64,000 nucleotides of DNA from Erpobdella octoculata. Its lineage: Eukaryota > Annelida > Clitellata > Hirudinida > Erpobdellidae. Below are positions 1 to 11,395 of the stretch, one piece after another. The stretch's first letter is position 1, and each line of letters starts with the position of its first letter. The stretch lies in assembly GCA_963978895.1 (NCBI GenBank), contig OZ022247.1, forward strand, positions 5,981,437 to 6,045,436, written 5' to 3'. Under the pieces are notes generated by a model. That model was not told the origin of the DNA. It did not search any database and was given only the letters and a program-made list of their open reading frames with translations. The position numbers and the translations under genes were made by a program.

Positions 1-136
1 TTTTTCAAATTTTGCATACATGCTCAAAATAGAAGACAATGCAATATTCAATTATTAGTTTTACAATAAGTCAATTAATTTAGATAATTTTAATTAATTT
101 CGATATTTCGATATAATTAAGATATTTCGACTTTAA
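1..136. repeat. Left flank of Helitron copy 1, a dispersed repeat
   Basis: This AT-rich stretch, together with about 1302-1405 on the other side of the Helitron, reappears in reverse complement at about 60285-60595 with no Helitron between the two halves. Shared landmarks are the run around 5-80 and the run around 1328-1400. The two loci are therefore copies of one dispersed repeat, and the Helitron landed in this copy. No coding potential is seen. Confidence 0.75.
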
Positions 137-1301
137 TCTATATATATAAAAATGAATGTTTGTATTTATGTTAATGTCCTTTATGCATTGCTACACCATT
201 CATCCGATCGTAATGAAATTTTCACACAACCTTGAGAGTCAATGAAAATCAAAATTAAAAAAAAAATTTTTGAAATCCGTCACAAAATGAGCGGAGCGGA
301 GCGGGTGAGCGAGCGGGAACTATATATATATATGTATGTGCGTATGTATGTGTGTATGTATGTATGTGTATGTGCATGTATGTGTGTCTGTGTGTGTGTT
401 TATGTATGTACTAGCGGAGATACCCGGCGTTGCCCAGGTTTTTTGAGGTTTTTCTAATGTTTGTCTCTTTCTCTCCCGTTTCCTTTCCCACCTGCTTTCC
501 CACTCCTGTTAGCTTTTCCGTTTTTGGTCGTTTTCCCACTGCCGGTCGCTTTCCCGCTCCCGGTCGCTTTCCCGCTCCCGGTCGTTTTCCCGTCCCGGTC
601 GCTGCCCCGTTCCCGCTCACGTTTGCTCTCCCATTCCCGCTCACGCTTGCTTTTCTGTTCCCGCTCGCTGTCCGTTCCGGGTGCTTTCCCGTTTCTATAA
701 TAGACAAACTAACCCACAAACATTCATATATATATATATATAGTCTTAGCAAATCTATTTTGCGTTTTATAGGCTAACAGAAGTTATGAAAGAATGTAAA
801 AGAGAAAATGAGCGGGAACGGAAACGGGAACGGGAGAGCTACCGTGACCGGGAATGGGAGAGCAAGCATGACCGGGAACGGGAGAGCAAGCGTGAGCGGG
901 AACGGGAAAGCGACCGGAAACAGGAAAGCGACCGGGAACGGGAAAGCGACCGGGAACGGGAAAGCGACCGAGAACGGGAAAGCGACCGGGAACGGGAAAG
1001 CGACCGGGAACGGGAAAGCGACCGGGAACGCGGAAAGCGACCGGGAACGCGGAAAGCGACCGGGAACGCGGAAAGCGACTGGAATCGGGAGAGCAAGCTT
1101 GGAAGGAAACGCGAGCAAGAGAGAAAATCGATAACAGAACTTCTGAGCGGGAAAGCGACCGGGAGCTGGAAAACGACCGAGAGCGGAAATGCGACCGGGA
1201 ACGCTACGAAAACGGGAAAGTGGAGAAGGGAACGGGAGCGAGAGAGACAAACATTAGAAAAACCTCTAAAAACCCCGGGCAACGCCGGGTAACCCCGCTA
1301 G
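137..1301 (+). mobile_element. Composite non-autonomous Helitron, family H1, copy 1
   Basis: The element begins with TC (TCTATATATATAAAAATG) after a host A and ends in CTAG before a host T, as expected for Helitron insertion between A and T. About 10 bases before CTAG lies a GC-rich hairpin, CCCGG-gcaacg-CCGGG (about 1275-1290). No Rep/helicase coding is present, so it is non-autonomous. The interior is unusual. After about 270 bp of 5' sequence comes a minus-oriented copy of the 3' end (411 to about 742), and then a plus-oriented arm (about 785-1260). Both arms are built from a GC-rich 18-bp unit, GGGAACGGGAAAGCGACC. The open frames here (Arg/Ser/Glu-rich) are products of the repeat, not genes. 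The same architecture recurs at 42805-43911 and from 63261. Confidence 0.85.
411..742 (-). mobile_element. Inverted inner Helitron end inside H1 copy 1
   Basis: On the minus strand this segment ends in CTAG at 411-414, preceded by the hairpin GGGCAACGCCGGG, as at the outer 3' end. It begins near 742 with a (TA)n run followed by TGAATGTTTG, like a Helitron 5' end, although the first T is not intact. It is either a second Helitron inserted in opposite orientation or an inverted duplication of the 3' end. The same insert lies at the same internal place in the other two composite copies, so it was fixed before they spread. Confidence 0.65.
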
Positions 1302-1595
1302 TATAAAATAAAAGAGTAATATAAGAAAAAATTGATTGCAAAATTTGTGTTTTAATTACATATAAGAGCATTGGTTTTAAAAATTCGTTTTTAATTTACT
1401 TGTTTTGTTATAAAAGAAAAGTCAGCAAATCTAGAAATAAAAGGGATTTATGAAAAAAACCTGGTTTTTAACAGCTTACTTGTCTCCTAAACTTGATACA
1501 CCATTATGCAAATTTTTTTGAGATAGGCATAGATGGGTCTCCATGAGATCTGAGCCAGGGTTCACAAAATAGACCGAAAAAAATAAATTGCGATT
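1302..1595. other. Intergenic stretch, 3' side of the kelch-like gene
   Basis: The first ~100 bases are the right half of the dispersed repeat split by Helitron copy 1. The rest is AT-rich with no recognisable gene. It would contain the 3' UTR of the minus-strand kelch-like gene, but no clear polyadenylation site could be assigned. Confidence 0.5.
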
Positions 1596-4427
1596 TTAAT
1601 GAAATTGATCAATAAACTTTTTAGAGAGTTTCATTACGCACAGGCTAAAATAAAATATCCTTTGAGCTTCAAATTGAAACACGCTACAATGATAAAGTGT
1701 TTTTGAAGAATCAGTGGTCTTCGCTTTCTTTGAGGTTTCTTCGCAATGCAAGCTTTCAACACACGCAGAACTCTTAATAGCATCACTTGAAGATTCTTTT
1801 CCATTGGTCAATAGAATTGCTTGAACCATGCTGTGATCAACCCTTTTTTCGAACGAATGTCCGCCGAATAGAAATAAATAGTCATTAATGACTACAGAGG
1901 ACATGCAGGATGCTGGATGGTATAGTTGAATAACCTGGGTCCATTGATCACATGTTGTATCATAAACTTCTCCATCCTGAACAAAAAATTAAATTTTAAA
2001 AATCTCCTTAGGCTGTCAGACTTTATAATGTCATCCCTAATAACAATTTTATTACGGGAATGTTATTTTTACAAAATCAGGTTGCATCAATCAATCAATG
2101 AATCTAATTAACTCATAAAAAGCCTTTTTAATAAACTCAATAAATTCGCTGCATACAAATGTTTTTAAACTATTATGAAAAGTAAACAATGAACTGCAAA
2201 ATAACAAATTAGAAGGTGAAAAATTTTAAGTATACGGACCAGCATAAGATAATGAACGTTTAACATATAACACATTCTATTAAATTGTTGATCAAACTTT
2301 TTGTATATGTTATTTCTTATTTTATAATTATTTTTAAATTCTCTTAATAAAGTAATAACAGTAATTGATTGTTTCTGTAGTAGAGTAATACCTACCATAA
2401 CGTCTTCAAATCGGTCATTGCCGAGATACCGGACTCCTCCTACAACATAAATTTTGTCAAAGTTGGCAACCATGGCATGATAACTTCTTGCCTTCAGTAA
2501 GGGTGCTTTTTTAATCCATTTATCAATCGCTTGGTCATACATCCAAACCAAATCAACGTGACCTCTATCAGGACCCCTGAAGCCACCACTTATGTATAGA
2601 AAACCATTATAGCTGCAACCTGAAAATTTAAAAAATAAAAACACAAAATAAAATATTTAATTAAGCAACCGCTATACAAAATTAAACATATACCTGAAAG
2701 TTCATGAACTCTGACTTCTAAAGGAGCAACAACTTCCCAAGCGTCTTTCTTAGGGATATACCTCTCGACAGTTGCTGTATCAGTGTTTGGGGCCGTGTAG
2801 CCTGACACGGCATAAATGTTATCATTCAGAACACCAAAGTAAAATAAACTTCTTGGAACATGCATCTTGGAACACTATCAAAAACGGCACTTTAAATAAA
2901 AAACCATGAAAACTGAGTGCTTAAGCATGATGGGACAGCGGTAAAGTCTTTGACTTTTAAGCTTGGGGTCCCAGGTTCAACTCCCGGGTAGGTAAAATCC
3001 CACATCGCGTAACTCCCTTGGGTAAGAAGTTCACTTTTATGGCTCAGGTCAACTCAGCCTTTCATCCTCCTGTGGTAGTCAAATGAGTACCGGTGGTTCC
3101 ACTGGGCCCACTGGGGATAAAGCAATTGAGGCACTGAATATGACACCACTATAATCTGATTGGATTCTTTATCTTTTATCTTGAAGCAAATAACATTTTA
3201 AAAACATAAAAGGCATTTAAAAAACAACCTAGAGTCAATCTGAATCTGGATACTAACATAGGACCACGCCTGGAAGATTGGATTAAACACATGAACCTTG
3301 TCTGTAGTATATCTGCCATCGGCACAATAATTAACCTGCCCTCCAGCCACATATAACATACCATTTAGTACACAGGCGCCATGCTCACATAATGTCTTGG
3401 GTAACTTTTGCTTCTTGTTGGACTTAAAAGAAACCGTTGGTATCTTGCTTCGTCTTCTTGTAAAGGTAACTGAAGATCTTTCTTTGTCAGCATCCATGAT
3501 GGCCTCCATGTTAGACATTTCAAAAATTTGAAATCTATTTGTACTAAATTCCTTTCAAAAATCATCAATTCATTCACTAGTAATAAACAAAGATATAAAA
3601 TTAAAAAAAACATCATAAAACAAATTCATGGCAACAAACAAAGATTTCAAAACCTTGCAAGTAAATCCTCCAAGAGCAATAAGTACATCAGATGTACACC
3701 TCTGTCTGGGTTGAGTCCCAGAACTGAGCAGACATAGGGAATCAATGAGGCATGTGGAAATGTCCAATGAGCTTAACAATGATTTACACTCTTGAATCTC
3801 AATGTCATTCATAAGTTCATATCTTATCTCACTCAGAAGTTTTGAATCTGAAACAATCACGACATCATTTTGTGACATCCAATTGATTGTTGCTTCAAAT
3901 ATGACAACTTCACTGTCAGCAAATGTTCTGTCAGACTTTATAATGTAAGCTATTTCCTCTTCAAAAAGACACAAAAAATCTTTCTCTTTGTAGCATGACT
4001 GAAAGTTATCACACACAAAGTCTAGAGCTTTGATAATCACTAGAGAAAGGCAATACTTTCGGCAAATATCTAAAGTCTGGAACCAGGTGGATTGATGCAA
4101 GTAATTGACAAGAATCATAGAATATTTATCAATCATGCTATCGATCTGTAAATAAAATGCTGCATCAAGACCAGCATCAATGTTGTAAGAAGTATATTTT
4201 TCATTTTCATGTTTTTCTGTCAGAAATGAACAGACTTCTTCCAACGAGGAATCTGACAATGCCTCGAATGTTAGTGTAGTAGAGTGTGAGTCCCTCATGC
4301 CACTTTCAACACATGCTCTATAATATCCACTTTCTTTTAGAAAATCTCTGCGATTTACTGCAAAAGATTTCCCAGATTCAGAAATTAGTGTTAAAAAAGA
4401 CTCATCTTCTGGAAGATGAACCCCCAT
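1596..4427 (-). CDS. Kelch-like protein (BTB-BACK-Kelch), 5 exons
   Basis: Proteins of this build are usually substrate adaptors of Cullin-3 ubiquitin ligases: the BTB domain binds Cul3 and the kelch propeller binds the substrate. Exons by frame and GT-AG sites are 4427-3654, 3551-3258, 2874-2694, 2619-2396 and 1976-1596, giving about 617 residues, the usual family size. Exon 1 holds a BTB fold (about residues 8-115, SFAVNRRDFLKESGYYRACV) and a BACK region (about 130-240). The later exons give about six kelch blades with G-G turns (ALGGFT, YVAGGQVN, YAVSGYTA, YISGGFRG, YVVGGVRY, FLFGGHS). The start is the first ATG of the open frame. The last ~80 residues after the final blade are Ser/Lys-rich and unlike kelch, so a missed terminal exon is possible. 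The exact KLHL subfamily was not recognised. Introns 2 and 4 carry transposon remnants. Confidence 0.88.
2085..2175 (-). mobile_element. LINE 3'-tail remnant in kelch intron 4
   Basis: On the minus strand this ends in a short (ATTG)n run, preceded by sequence matching the LINE 3' end at about 34503-34610, including the shared TTTAAA and ATTACGAAAAG-like stretches. It is a fragment with no coding sequence. Confidence 0.5.
2925..3182 (+). mobile_element. tRNA-derived SINE in kelch intron 2
   Basis: The 5' part resembles a tRNA: a degenerate A-box region around 2930-2950 and a good B box, GGTTCAACTCCCGG (about 2972-2985). The anticodon-loop equivalent is TTT, like tRNA-Lys. A tRNA-unrelated body follows, with a conserved-looking central part (ACTCAGCCTTTCATCC ... 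CAAATGAGTACC) similar to central domains known from several invertebrate SINE families. The tail is TTTATCTTTTATCTT. It lies wholly inside an intron, in antisense to the host gene. Confidence 0.75.
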
Positions 4428-4442
4428 TATGCAAGTGTACAA

Positions 4443-5084
4443 ATTTTAAGACAGTTACTTTTAAGTCTTTTGACTCTTACTCTTCTTAAAGTGTCTTAAA
4501 CTTGTCTTAAATTGACTTAAATAAAATGTCTTAAAACTTTAAGTTTAAAATTAAAAGTATACTGCTTTTGTCAGTTTTGTCAGCATGCAAGTCGACAAGC
4601 GCTGCCCCTCATTTTTTGGTTAAAATAAATAATTAGATTAGATCAAGAATTAAAATGAAGTGATTTTCAGTAAGAGCTATAATTTATTATTTCTTCGAGA
4701 TTTAACTTGATCATTTGGTGTTGTCGTTCTTAAAATAGCATAAATTTATCTGGGTTAAACAATAGAAAACAATTTTTTCCAAAGACTAAGACGTTTAATG
4801 TTTCGAAATGGTTTCGAAAAATAATTTATTAACGGACAAAATATTACTCCAGCCAAGCCCCAAGCCCAATGGAGCGAGTAGAAAACAGCAAGAATCATAA
4901 TTATTATTATAAACAGCCAAGGAATCGACAATAATGTTGATTTTAATACAACTTTTCGCTTCTTTAAAAGTGATTTATTTGTAACTCTTTCAGCTTAGAG
5001 TTTAATGCATGTTCTGGTTCATGAGTTTCTTCAAGGACTTTCCATTAGGGGTGAGGTTTCGCCACCCCGGAAAAGTTTAAGATA
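4443..5084. other. Upstream region of the kelch-like gene, no gene seen
   Basis: AT-rich sequence with several repeats of TTAAGTCTTTTAA-like words at 4446-4540. It should hold the promoter of the kelch-like gene, but no core element could be assigned. Nothing else is recognisable. Confidence 0.4.
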
Positions 5085-5542
5085 CAGAGGCGCAGCCAGA
5101 AATTTTTTCGCAAGGGGTGGTCCGGGGGAAAAACTGATTAGTAAGGAGTTTTACTGAGAAATTTATGACCCAAAAAAGTTGAGGCTTATCGACAGTTTCA
5201 GCAATAATAAGTAATAACAAATCATAAGACGTTTAATTTAGAACAGTAAATTACAATATGAAATTCAGCCGACGTTTTTTCTGCAAAAAATTGTCGATCA
5301 AATCAAATCAAATCAAAGAATCATTTGATTAGGCGCTCCCTTATCGACAAAGTCGATGACGGTTTCTTCATTAATGTTAAGGTTGCGATTGATGGTCAAC
5401 TGGGCAAACCCATTCAGCCTTGTCTGGTCCATTGTGGTGCGTAGATAAGATTTGAGTCTGCGCATAGTTGAGAAGGATCTCTCGTCTGTCGCGGAAGAAA
5501 GTGGCAAGTGGTAAAGAGTTTCAGCAGCGCATTTATTTGCAG
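5085..5542 (-). pseudogene. hAT transposase 3' remnant with terminal end
   Basis: An open frame at about 5530-5313 encodes the C-terminal dimerisation region of a hAT transposase (LPLSSATDERSFSTMRRLKSYL, then TRLNGFAQLTI), the ZMYM/Charlie-like type. The terminal sequence CAGAGGCGCAGCCAG begins at 5085 and is a typical hAT end in the orientation expected 3' of this frame. The upstream transposase is missing because another GC-rich terminus joins near 5543. No partner end or 8-bp duplication was found. Confidence 0.7.
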
Positions 5543-5700
5543 GCAGGCGCGGCGCTGGGCGGGGGGTCCAGGGGTCCGGACCCCCCAGCTCCGACAGGTG
5601 TCACCCGTGGGATTTTTGCAAATCCAAAGACTTTTTTTACTGGGGGGGGGGGGGTACTTGAGTCTCATTGGGTTAATCACCGTATTTTTAACTGGTTTGA
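5543..5700 (+). mobile_element. GC-rich hAT-like terminus
   Basis: It starts CAGGCGCGGCGCTGGGCGGG, continues with GGGTCCGGACCCCCC and a poly-G run at 5641-5654, then returns to AT-rich DNA. A CAGGSGCGGCGCYRGG start is common in hAT elements. A related end occurs in the other orientation at 10540-10594. No partner end was located, so it is treated as a fragment. Confidence 0.5.
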
Positions 5701-6143
5701 GACTGAGTTTGACTATCTTCAGTTTGCAGTCTTTCTTTTCTTTCATTACTAAATTATTAAAGATACCAAAAAAATACTGCAGACTAAAAATAGTCCAAAA
5801 AATTTTTCGCCTGCGGCGGGCTTTCTTTTTTCTTTCTTCCTTTTTCAAACTATGTTTTTGCTGCATAGAGTTTCAACTATATTATAGTGGTTATTCTTAA
5901 ACATTCTGTATAGTTTGATGATGATTCAATGTTTTTTTATGATAGTTCACTTTTTTTTACTGATATTATTGAATAATAATTTTACCAGCACTTGACGCAC
6001 GCTTTGCGCCATAACAAACCTGGATAAACTAGAGAAAAACAGGACTAAATTGTGATCTGCTAGTGTAAATACTTCAGTATTTATTTCTTACATAGCTATT
6101 TCAGTTTTTAAAAAAATGAGCATAGGACTATAAACTATTTATT

Positions 6144-6986
<843 letters not shown>

Positions 6987-7223
6987 ACTGGAGTGAAGCT
7001 AGCAGATGGTCGTTGTATGGCGATAGATGTATCTTAATGTATGGGTGAAGCTAGCAGATGCTCAAATGAATTTATTTTTTTAAAAAGAAAAAGTATCGGT
7101 AATAGAAGAAATATACTTTATATAATCAAATATGTAAACAGATTTGTGACACAAGTGTTATTTACCGAAAAAATTGACTTTGATGAAATGTAAACAAATA
7201 ATGGAAGCGCTTCTGTTCCATAG

Positions 7224-8182
7224 TGAAACACCGCTTAACTTTGACAGACGATATTTCGGTAACTAACATTTACAGAAATTTTTTATTTAGCTTTTTATAT
7301 TTATCTATAGTGATATTATACTTGTGCAAAGTTTCGTTCTGACACAAGTTGTTTTAATATCTGGCCGACTCAGGAGAAAATGTACGAGTTTGGTAGTCTC
7401 TACCGTGAAACACCGCTGAACTTTGACAGACGATATCTCGGTAACTAACATTTACAGAAATTTTTTATTTAGCTTTTTATATTTATCTATAGTGATATTA
7501 TACTTGTGCAAAGTTTCGTTTTGACACAAGTTGTTTTAATATCTGGCCGACTCAGGAGAAAATGTAAGAGTTTGGTCGTCTCCACACTGAAACACCGCTG
7601 AACTTTGACAGACGATATCTCGGTAACTAACATTTACAGAAAAATATTTTTACATTTTTACTATTCAACTAGAGTGTTATAATAAGTGTGCAAAGTTTCG
7701 TTTTGACACAAGTTGTTTTAATATCTGGCCGACTCAGGAGAAAATGTACGAGTTTGGTCGTCTCCACACTGAAACACCGCTGAACTTTGACAGACGATAT
7801 CTCGGTAACTAACATTTACAGAAATTATTTATTTAGCTTTTTATATTTATCTATAGTGATATTATACTTGTGCAAAAAGTCGTTTTGACACAAGTTGTTT
7901 TAATATCTGGCCGACTCAGGAGAAAATGTACGAGTTTGGTAGTCTCTACAGTGAAACACCGCTGAACTTTGACAGACGATATCACGGTAACTAACATTTA
8001 CAGAAATTTTTTATTTAGCTTTTTATATTTATCTATAGTGATATTATACTTGTGCAAAGTTTCGTTTTGACACAAGTTGTTTTAATATCTGGCCGACTCA
8101 GGAGAAAATGTACGAGTTTGGTAGTCTCCACACTGAAACACCGCTGAACTTTGACAGACGATATCTCGGTAACTAACATTTA
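7224..8182 (+). repeat. 182-bp tandem repeats, left arm
   Basis: Units start with GAAACACCGCTGAACTTTG at 7224, 7406, 7589, 7771, 7953 and 8135, a steady spacing of 182-183 bp, with the last one partial. Each contains ATATCTCGGTAACTAACATT and GTTTTGACACAAGTTG. One unit differs by a local AT-rich replacement near 7640-7670, and that same variant is found in the right arm near 9370-9410. Confidence 0.95.
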
Positions 8183-8236
8183 CGTGTGTGTATGTGTGTG
8201 TATGTATATATAAAAATTCTAATTTTTTTATTTTAG

Positions 8237-8765
8237 GCTTTCCGCAAATCCCGGCCATGTTGACGTATATGACTCCATGACGAGAGATTTGTCAAATTCG
8301 GATATCCGGAAAATAGCTTTCGTCACCAAGTTTTTTAATTCGGGAATGAAGCTGTTTGTGAAAAAACAAAAAGTACAGCAGCAAAGTGGTTGCAACGATT
8401 GCGGTCCATTCGCGATTGCTTTTGCTGCAACGTTAGCTGCTGGAAGAGATCCCGCGTGCTGTTTGTACAATCAAAATTCTTTGCGTTTTCAAATCCAGCA
8501 AGCATTCCTGACCGAAACATTTGCCCCTTTGGAAACTTCATATTCTTCAACAAAACTTCCCCCATCTTCTTCAAGTTTTGATTTATTCTGCACATGCAGG
8601 CTTCCGTACGATGAAGATCATACAGAGAAAGCGGAAGATATGATTTCTTGCGACATTTGCAAGAAGTGGTTCCACCGCGGATGTGAGAAAGTAAAAAAAC
8701 TAACCCATAAAAACAAAGTTTTTATTATAAATCCTTTATATACGATCCTAGATTTTTATTTTTAA
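8237..8765 (+). pseudogene. Ulp1-like cysteine protease / PHD finger fragment in the foldback transposon
   Basis: An open frame after an acceptor AG (8235-8236) reads GHVDVYDS, then QQQSGCNDCGPFAIAFAATL, then FCTCRLPY ... CDICKKWFHRGCEK. The first two blocks match the Asp-containing strand and the Gln/Cys active-site segment of Ulp1/SENP-like C48 peptidases. The third is the start of a PHD zinc finger (C-x-C ... C-x2-C ... H-x2-C). The upstream part with the usual catalytic His-Trp is absent, because arm repeats lie directly 5'. The PHD finger breaks off before its last Cys pair, with a possible donor GTAAAA near 8690. It is best read as a captured or decayed partial gene. Ulp1 plus PHD combinations are known in metazoan DNA transposons; this role is inferred. 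Confidence 0.75.
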
Positions 8766-8809
8766 GCCCAGAGCCAAATTCAAAAATTAAATTCAAATTC
8801 AAAAATATG

Positions 8810-8992
8810 GACCCTTTTGACGGGGCCGTTTTGACGGGGGCCGTTTTGACGGGGACCGTTTTGACGGGGACCGTTTTGACGGGGACCGTTTTGACGGAGA
8901 CCGTTTTGACGGGGACCGTTTTGACGGGGACCGTTTTGCCGGGGGCAGTTTTGACGGGGGCCGTTTTGACGGGGGCCGTTTTGACTGAAATT
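8810..8992 (+). repeat. GC-rich 15/16-bp minisatellite
   Basis: About twelve tandem copies of CCGTTTTGACGGGGA/G within the transposon core. All three frames stay open because of the repeat, giving Val/Leu/Thr- or Lys/Pro-rich products that are not credible genes. Confidence 0.95.
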
Positions 8993-9242
8993 TTGATAGA
9001 TTCAATTGTCTCGCAGCCCAAGTCGATGTGCCAAATTTCAGCTCGATCGGATAACGGGAAGTGAGTTAATTTTGAGACTCAAAGTTTGTGACTGGAAGAC
9101 AATCGAAAATAATATAAAGGATTTAAAAACACTGATTTTGATCGGAAAATGTTTAAATGCTCATCGTGAACAAATGGAAAAAATGTTCAACTTGTGTAAA
9201 TAAAACAAAGCTGTTTAAATAAAAAATCTTGTAAATCTCAAT

Positions 9243-9832
9243 TACCGAGATGTCGTCTGTCAAAGTTCAGCGGTGTTTCACTATGGAAACGACCAAACTC
9301 GTACATTTTCTCCTGAGTCGGCCAGAAATTAAAACAACTTGTGTCAAAACGAAACTTTGCACACTTATTATAACACTCTAGTTAAATAGTAAAAATGTAA
9401 AAATATTTTTCTGTAAATGTTAGTTACCGAGATATCGTCTGTCAAAGTTCAGCGGTGTTTCACTGTAGAGACTACCAAACTCGTACATTTTCTCCTGAGT
9501 CGGCCAGATATTAAAACAACTTGTGTCAAAACGAAACTTTGCACAAGTATAATATCACTATAGATAAATATAAAAAGCTAAATAAAAAATTTCTGTAAAT
9601 GTTAGTTACCGAGATATCGTCTGTCAAAGTTCAGCGGTGTTTCACGGTAGAGACTACCAAACTCGTACATTTTCTCCTGAGTCGGCCAGATATTAAAACA
9701 ACTTGTGTCAAAACGAAACTTTGCACAAGTATAATATCACTATAGATAAATATAAAAAGCTAAATAAAAAATTTCTGTAAATGTTAGTTACCGAAATATC
9801 GTCTGTCAAAGTTAAGCGGTGTTTCACTATGG
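9243..9832 (-). repeat. 182-bp tandem repeats, right arm
   Basis: Inverted counterparts of the left-arm units, with the GTTTCAC boundary recurring about every 182 bp (near 9277, 9459, 9641 and 9823). About three complete units are present, so the two arms are unequal in copy number. Arm length has probably changed by unequal exchange or slippage. Confidence 0.95.
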
Positions 9833-10062
9833 AACAGAAGCGCTTCCATTATTTGTTTACATTTCATCAAAGTCAATTTTTTCGGTAAATAACACTTGTG
9901 TCACAAATCTGTTTACATATTTGATTTTATAAAGTATATTTCTTATATTACCGATACTTTTTCTTTTTAAAAAAATAAATTCATTTAGCGTCTGCTAGCT
10001 TCACCCATACATTAAGATACATCTATCGCCATACAACGACCATCTGCTAGCTTCACTCCAGT

Positions 10063-10534
<472 letters not shown>

Positions 10535-10539
10535 TGCAA

Positions 10540-10594
10540 CTTGTCCTTGGACATTTTGGACCCCCCCAGAACAAAATTCCTGGCGCCGCCCCTG
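10540..10594 (-). mobile_element. hAT-like terminal fragment
   Basis: On the minus strand this starts CAGGGGCGGCGCCAGGAATT and continues with GGGGGGTCC before running into the AT tract. This is a common hAT end. The rest of the element is missing. Confidence 0.55.
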
Positions 10595-10724
10595 TTTGCA
10601 GGTAGATAGAATATTGACAATGTTGCAGAACATCAACAGCGGTATGTGGCCGCTCTGCCAATTGGGTCCTAGCCAAAGTGGGTCGGGTCGAAAGCAGGTG
10701 GGTCGGGTCACAAAAGAAAAACAA

Positions 10725-10928
10725 CAACCATAGGAAAAAACGAGTTTTTAAACACAAACTTTGATTTCAAATACACTCGATTTAGAAATACTAAAGATGT
10801 TCAAATTAATTTTTTTTAATTGAATCATGTATTGTCATCCAATATACAGCTATGCTGAAAATATCAGCTTCCTAGCTAGTAAAAAAACTGGTTAAATTTT
10901 ACTTGCAATATTTGTGTACAGAGAAAGC

Positions 10929-10961
<33 letters not shown>

Positions 10962-10981
10962 GCACGCACGCACGCACGCAT

Positions 10982-11030
<49 letters not shown>

Positions 11031-11085
11031 CACGCACGCACACACACACAAACAGAGATTGTAATCTAAATAAAACGTCTGTAAT
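10725..11085 (-). repeat. Dispersed repeat R1, copy A, with expanded CA tract
   Basis: One of five copies of a ~250-bp repeat in this window. Consensus landmarks in the plus sense of the family are TTTATTTAGGTTACAATCTC near one end, a (TG)n run, TTTGACTAGCTAGGAAGC in the middle and ATCGAGTGTATTTGAAATC near the other end. In this copy the (TG)n equivalent has grown to more than 120 bp with CACG and CATA variants (10931-11050). No promoter boxes or coding frame were recognised. Class unknown. Confidence 0.8.
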
Positions 11086-11109
11086 AAAAGCATATAATAA
11101 ATACCTATC

Positions 11110-11395
11110 TAAAAAAATTTTAGTGGGCGAAATACGCTGCTTTAGCCAAATATGTACTTGTATAACGGTTTATAGGTTTTAAAGTTCAAAAAGTTACATA
11201 TCTTAGAATTTTTCAGAGGGGGGGGGGAATACGCTGACTTCTTATGCAACTAAAGGTTAACAGGTTTATAAAGTTCAAAAAAGTACATGTCTTAGAACTT
11301 TTCAGGAAGGGACGAAACCTGCTGCCTTATCCAGCTATGAACTTGTATAATGGTTAATAAAATTCAAAAAAGTACATATCTTAGAATTAACCATG
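11110..11395 (+). repeat. Degenerate ~105-bp tandem repeat
   Basis: Three diverged units share TTCAAAAAAGTACATATCTTAG and flanking AACTTGTATAATGGTT-like words. No gene is present. Confidence 0.7.

Larger units (their letters stand above)
6987..10062. mobile_element. Foldback-type DNA transposon with long repeat-bearing inverted arms
   Basis: The ends are exact inverted repeats starting ACTGGAGTGAAGCTAGCAG, flanked by a perfect 8-bp target duplication CATTATTT (6979-6986 and 10063-10070). Each arm has a ~235-bp outer inverted repeat followed by tandem 182-bp units, about 5.3 in the left arm and 3.2 in the right arm in opposite orientation. The central part (8183-9236) contains a Ulp1-like/PHD fragment and a GC-rich minisatellite. 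No transposase is visible, so it must be mobilised in trans. An 8-bp duplication is used by hAT, P, Merlin and some MULE-type elements, and the TIR does not decide between them. The architecture matches foldback or long-TIR MULE elements. Confidence 0.9.

Noticed and set aside
774..1292. Long Arg/Ser/Glu-rich open frames on both strands (also at 19188-19643, 43029-44062 and 63445-63938)
   Set aside because: They come from the 18-bp GC-rich Helitron repeats, whose period is divisible by three and lacks stops in several frames. Overlapping frames on both strands are equally open.
2925..2995. Functional tRNA gene
   Set aside because: Stems are imperfect, the A box is degenerate, and a SINE body and tail follow directly.
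7224..9832. Satellite DNA or origin array
   Set aside because: The units lie in opposite orientation inside exact terminal inverted repeats with a target duplication, so they are transposon arms.
10899..11093. Cys/Val-rich open frame
   Set aside because: It is a translation of the (CA)n tract in repeat R1 copy A.
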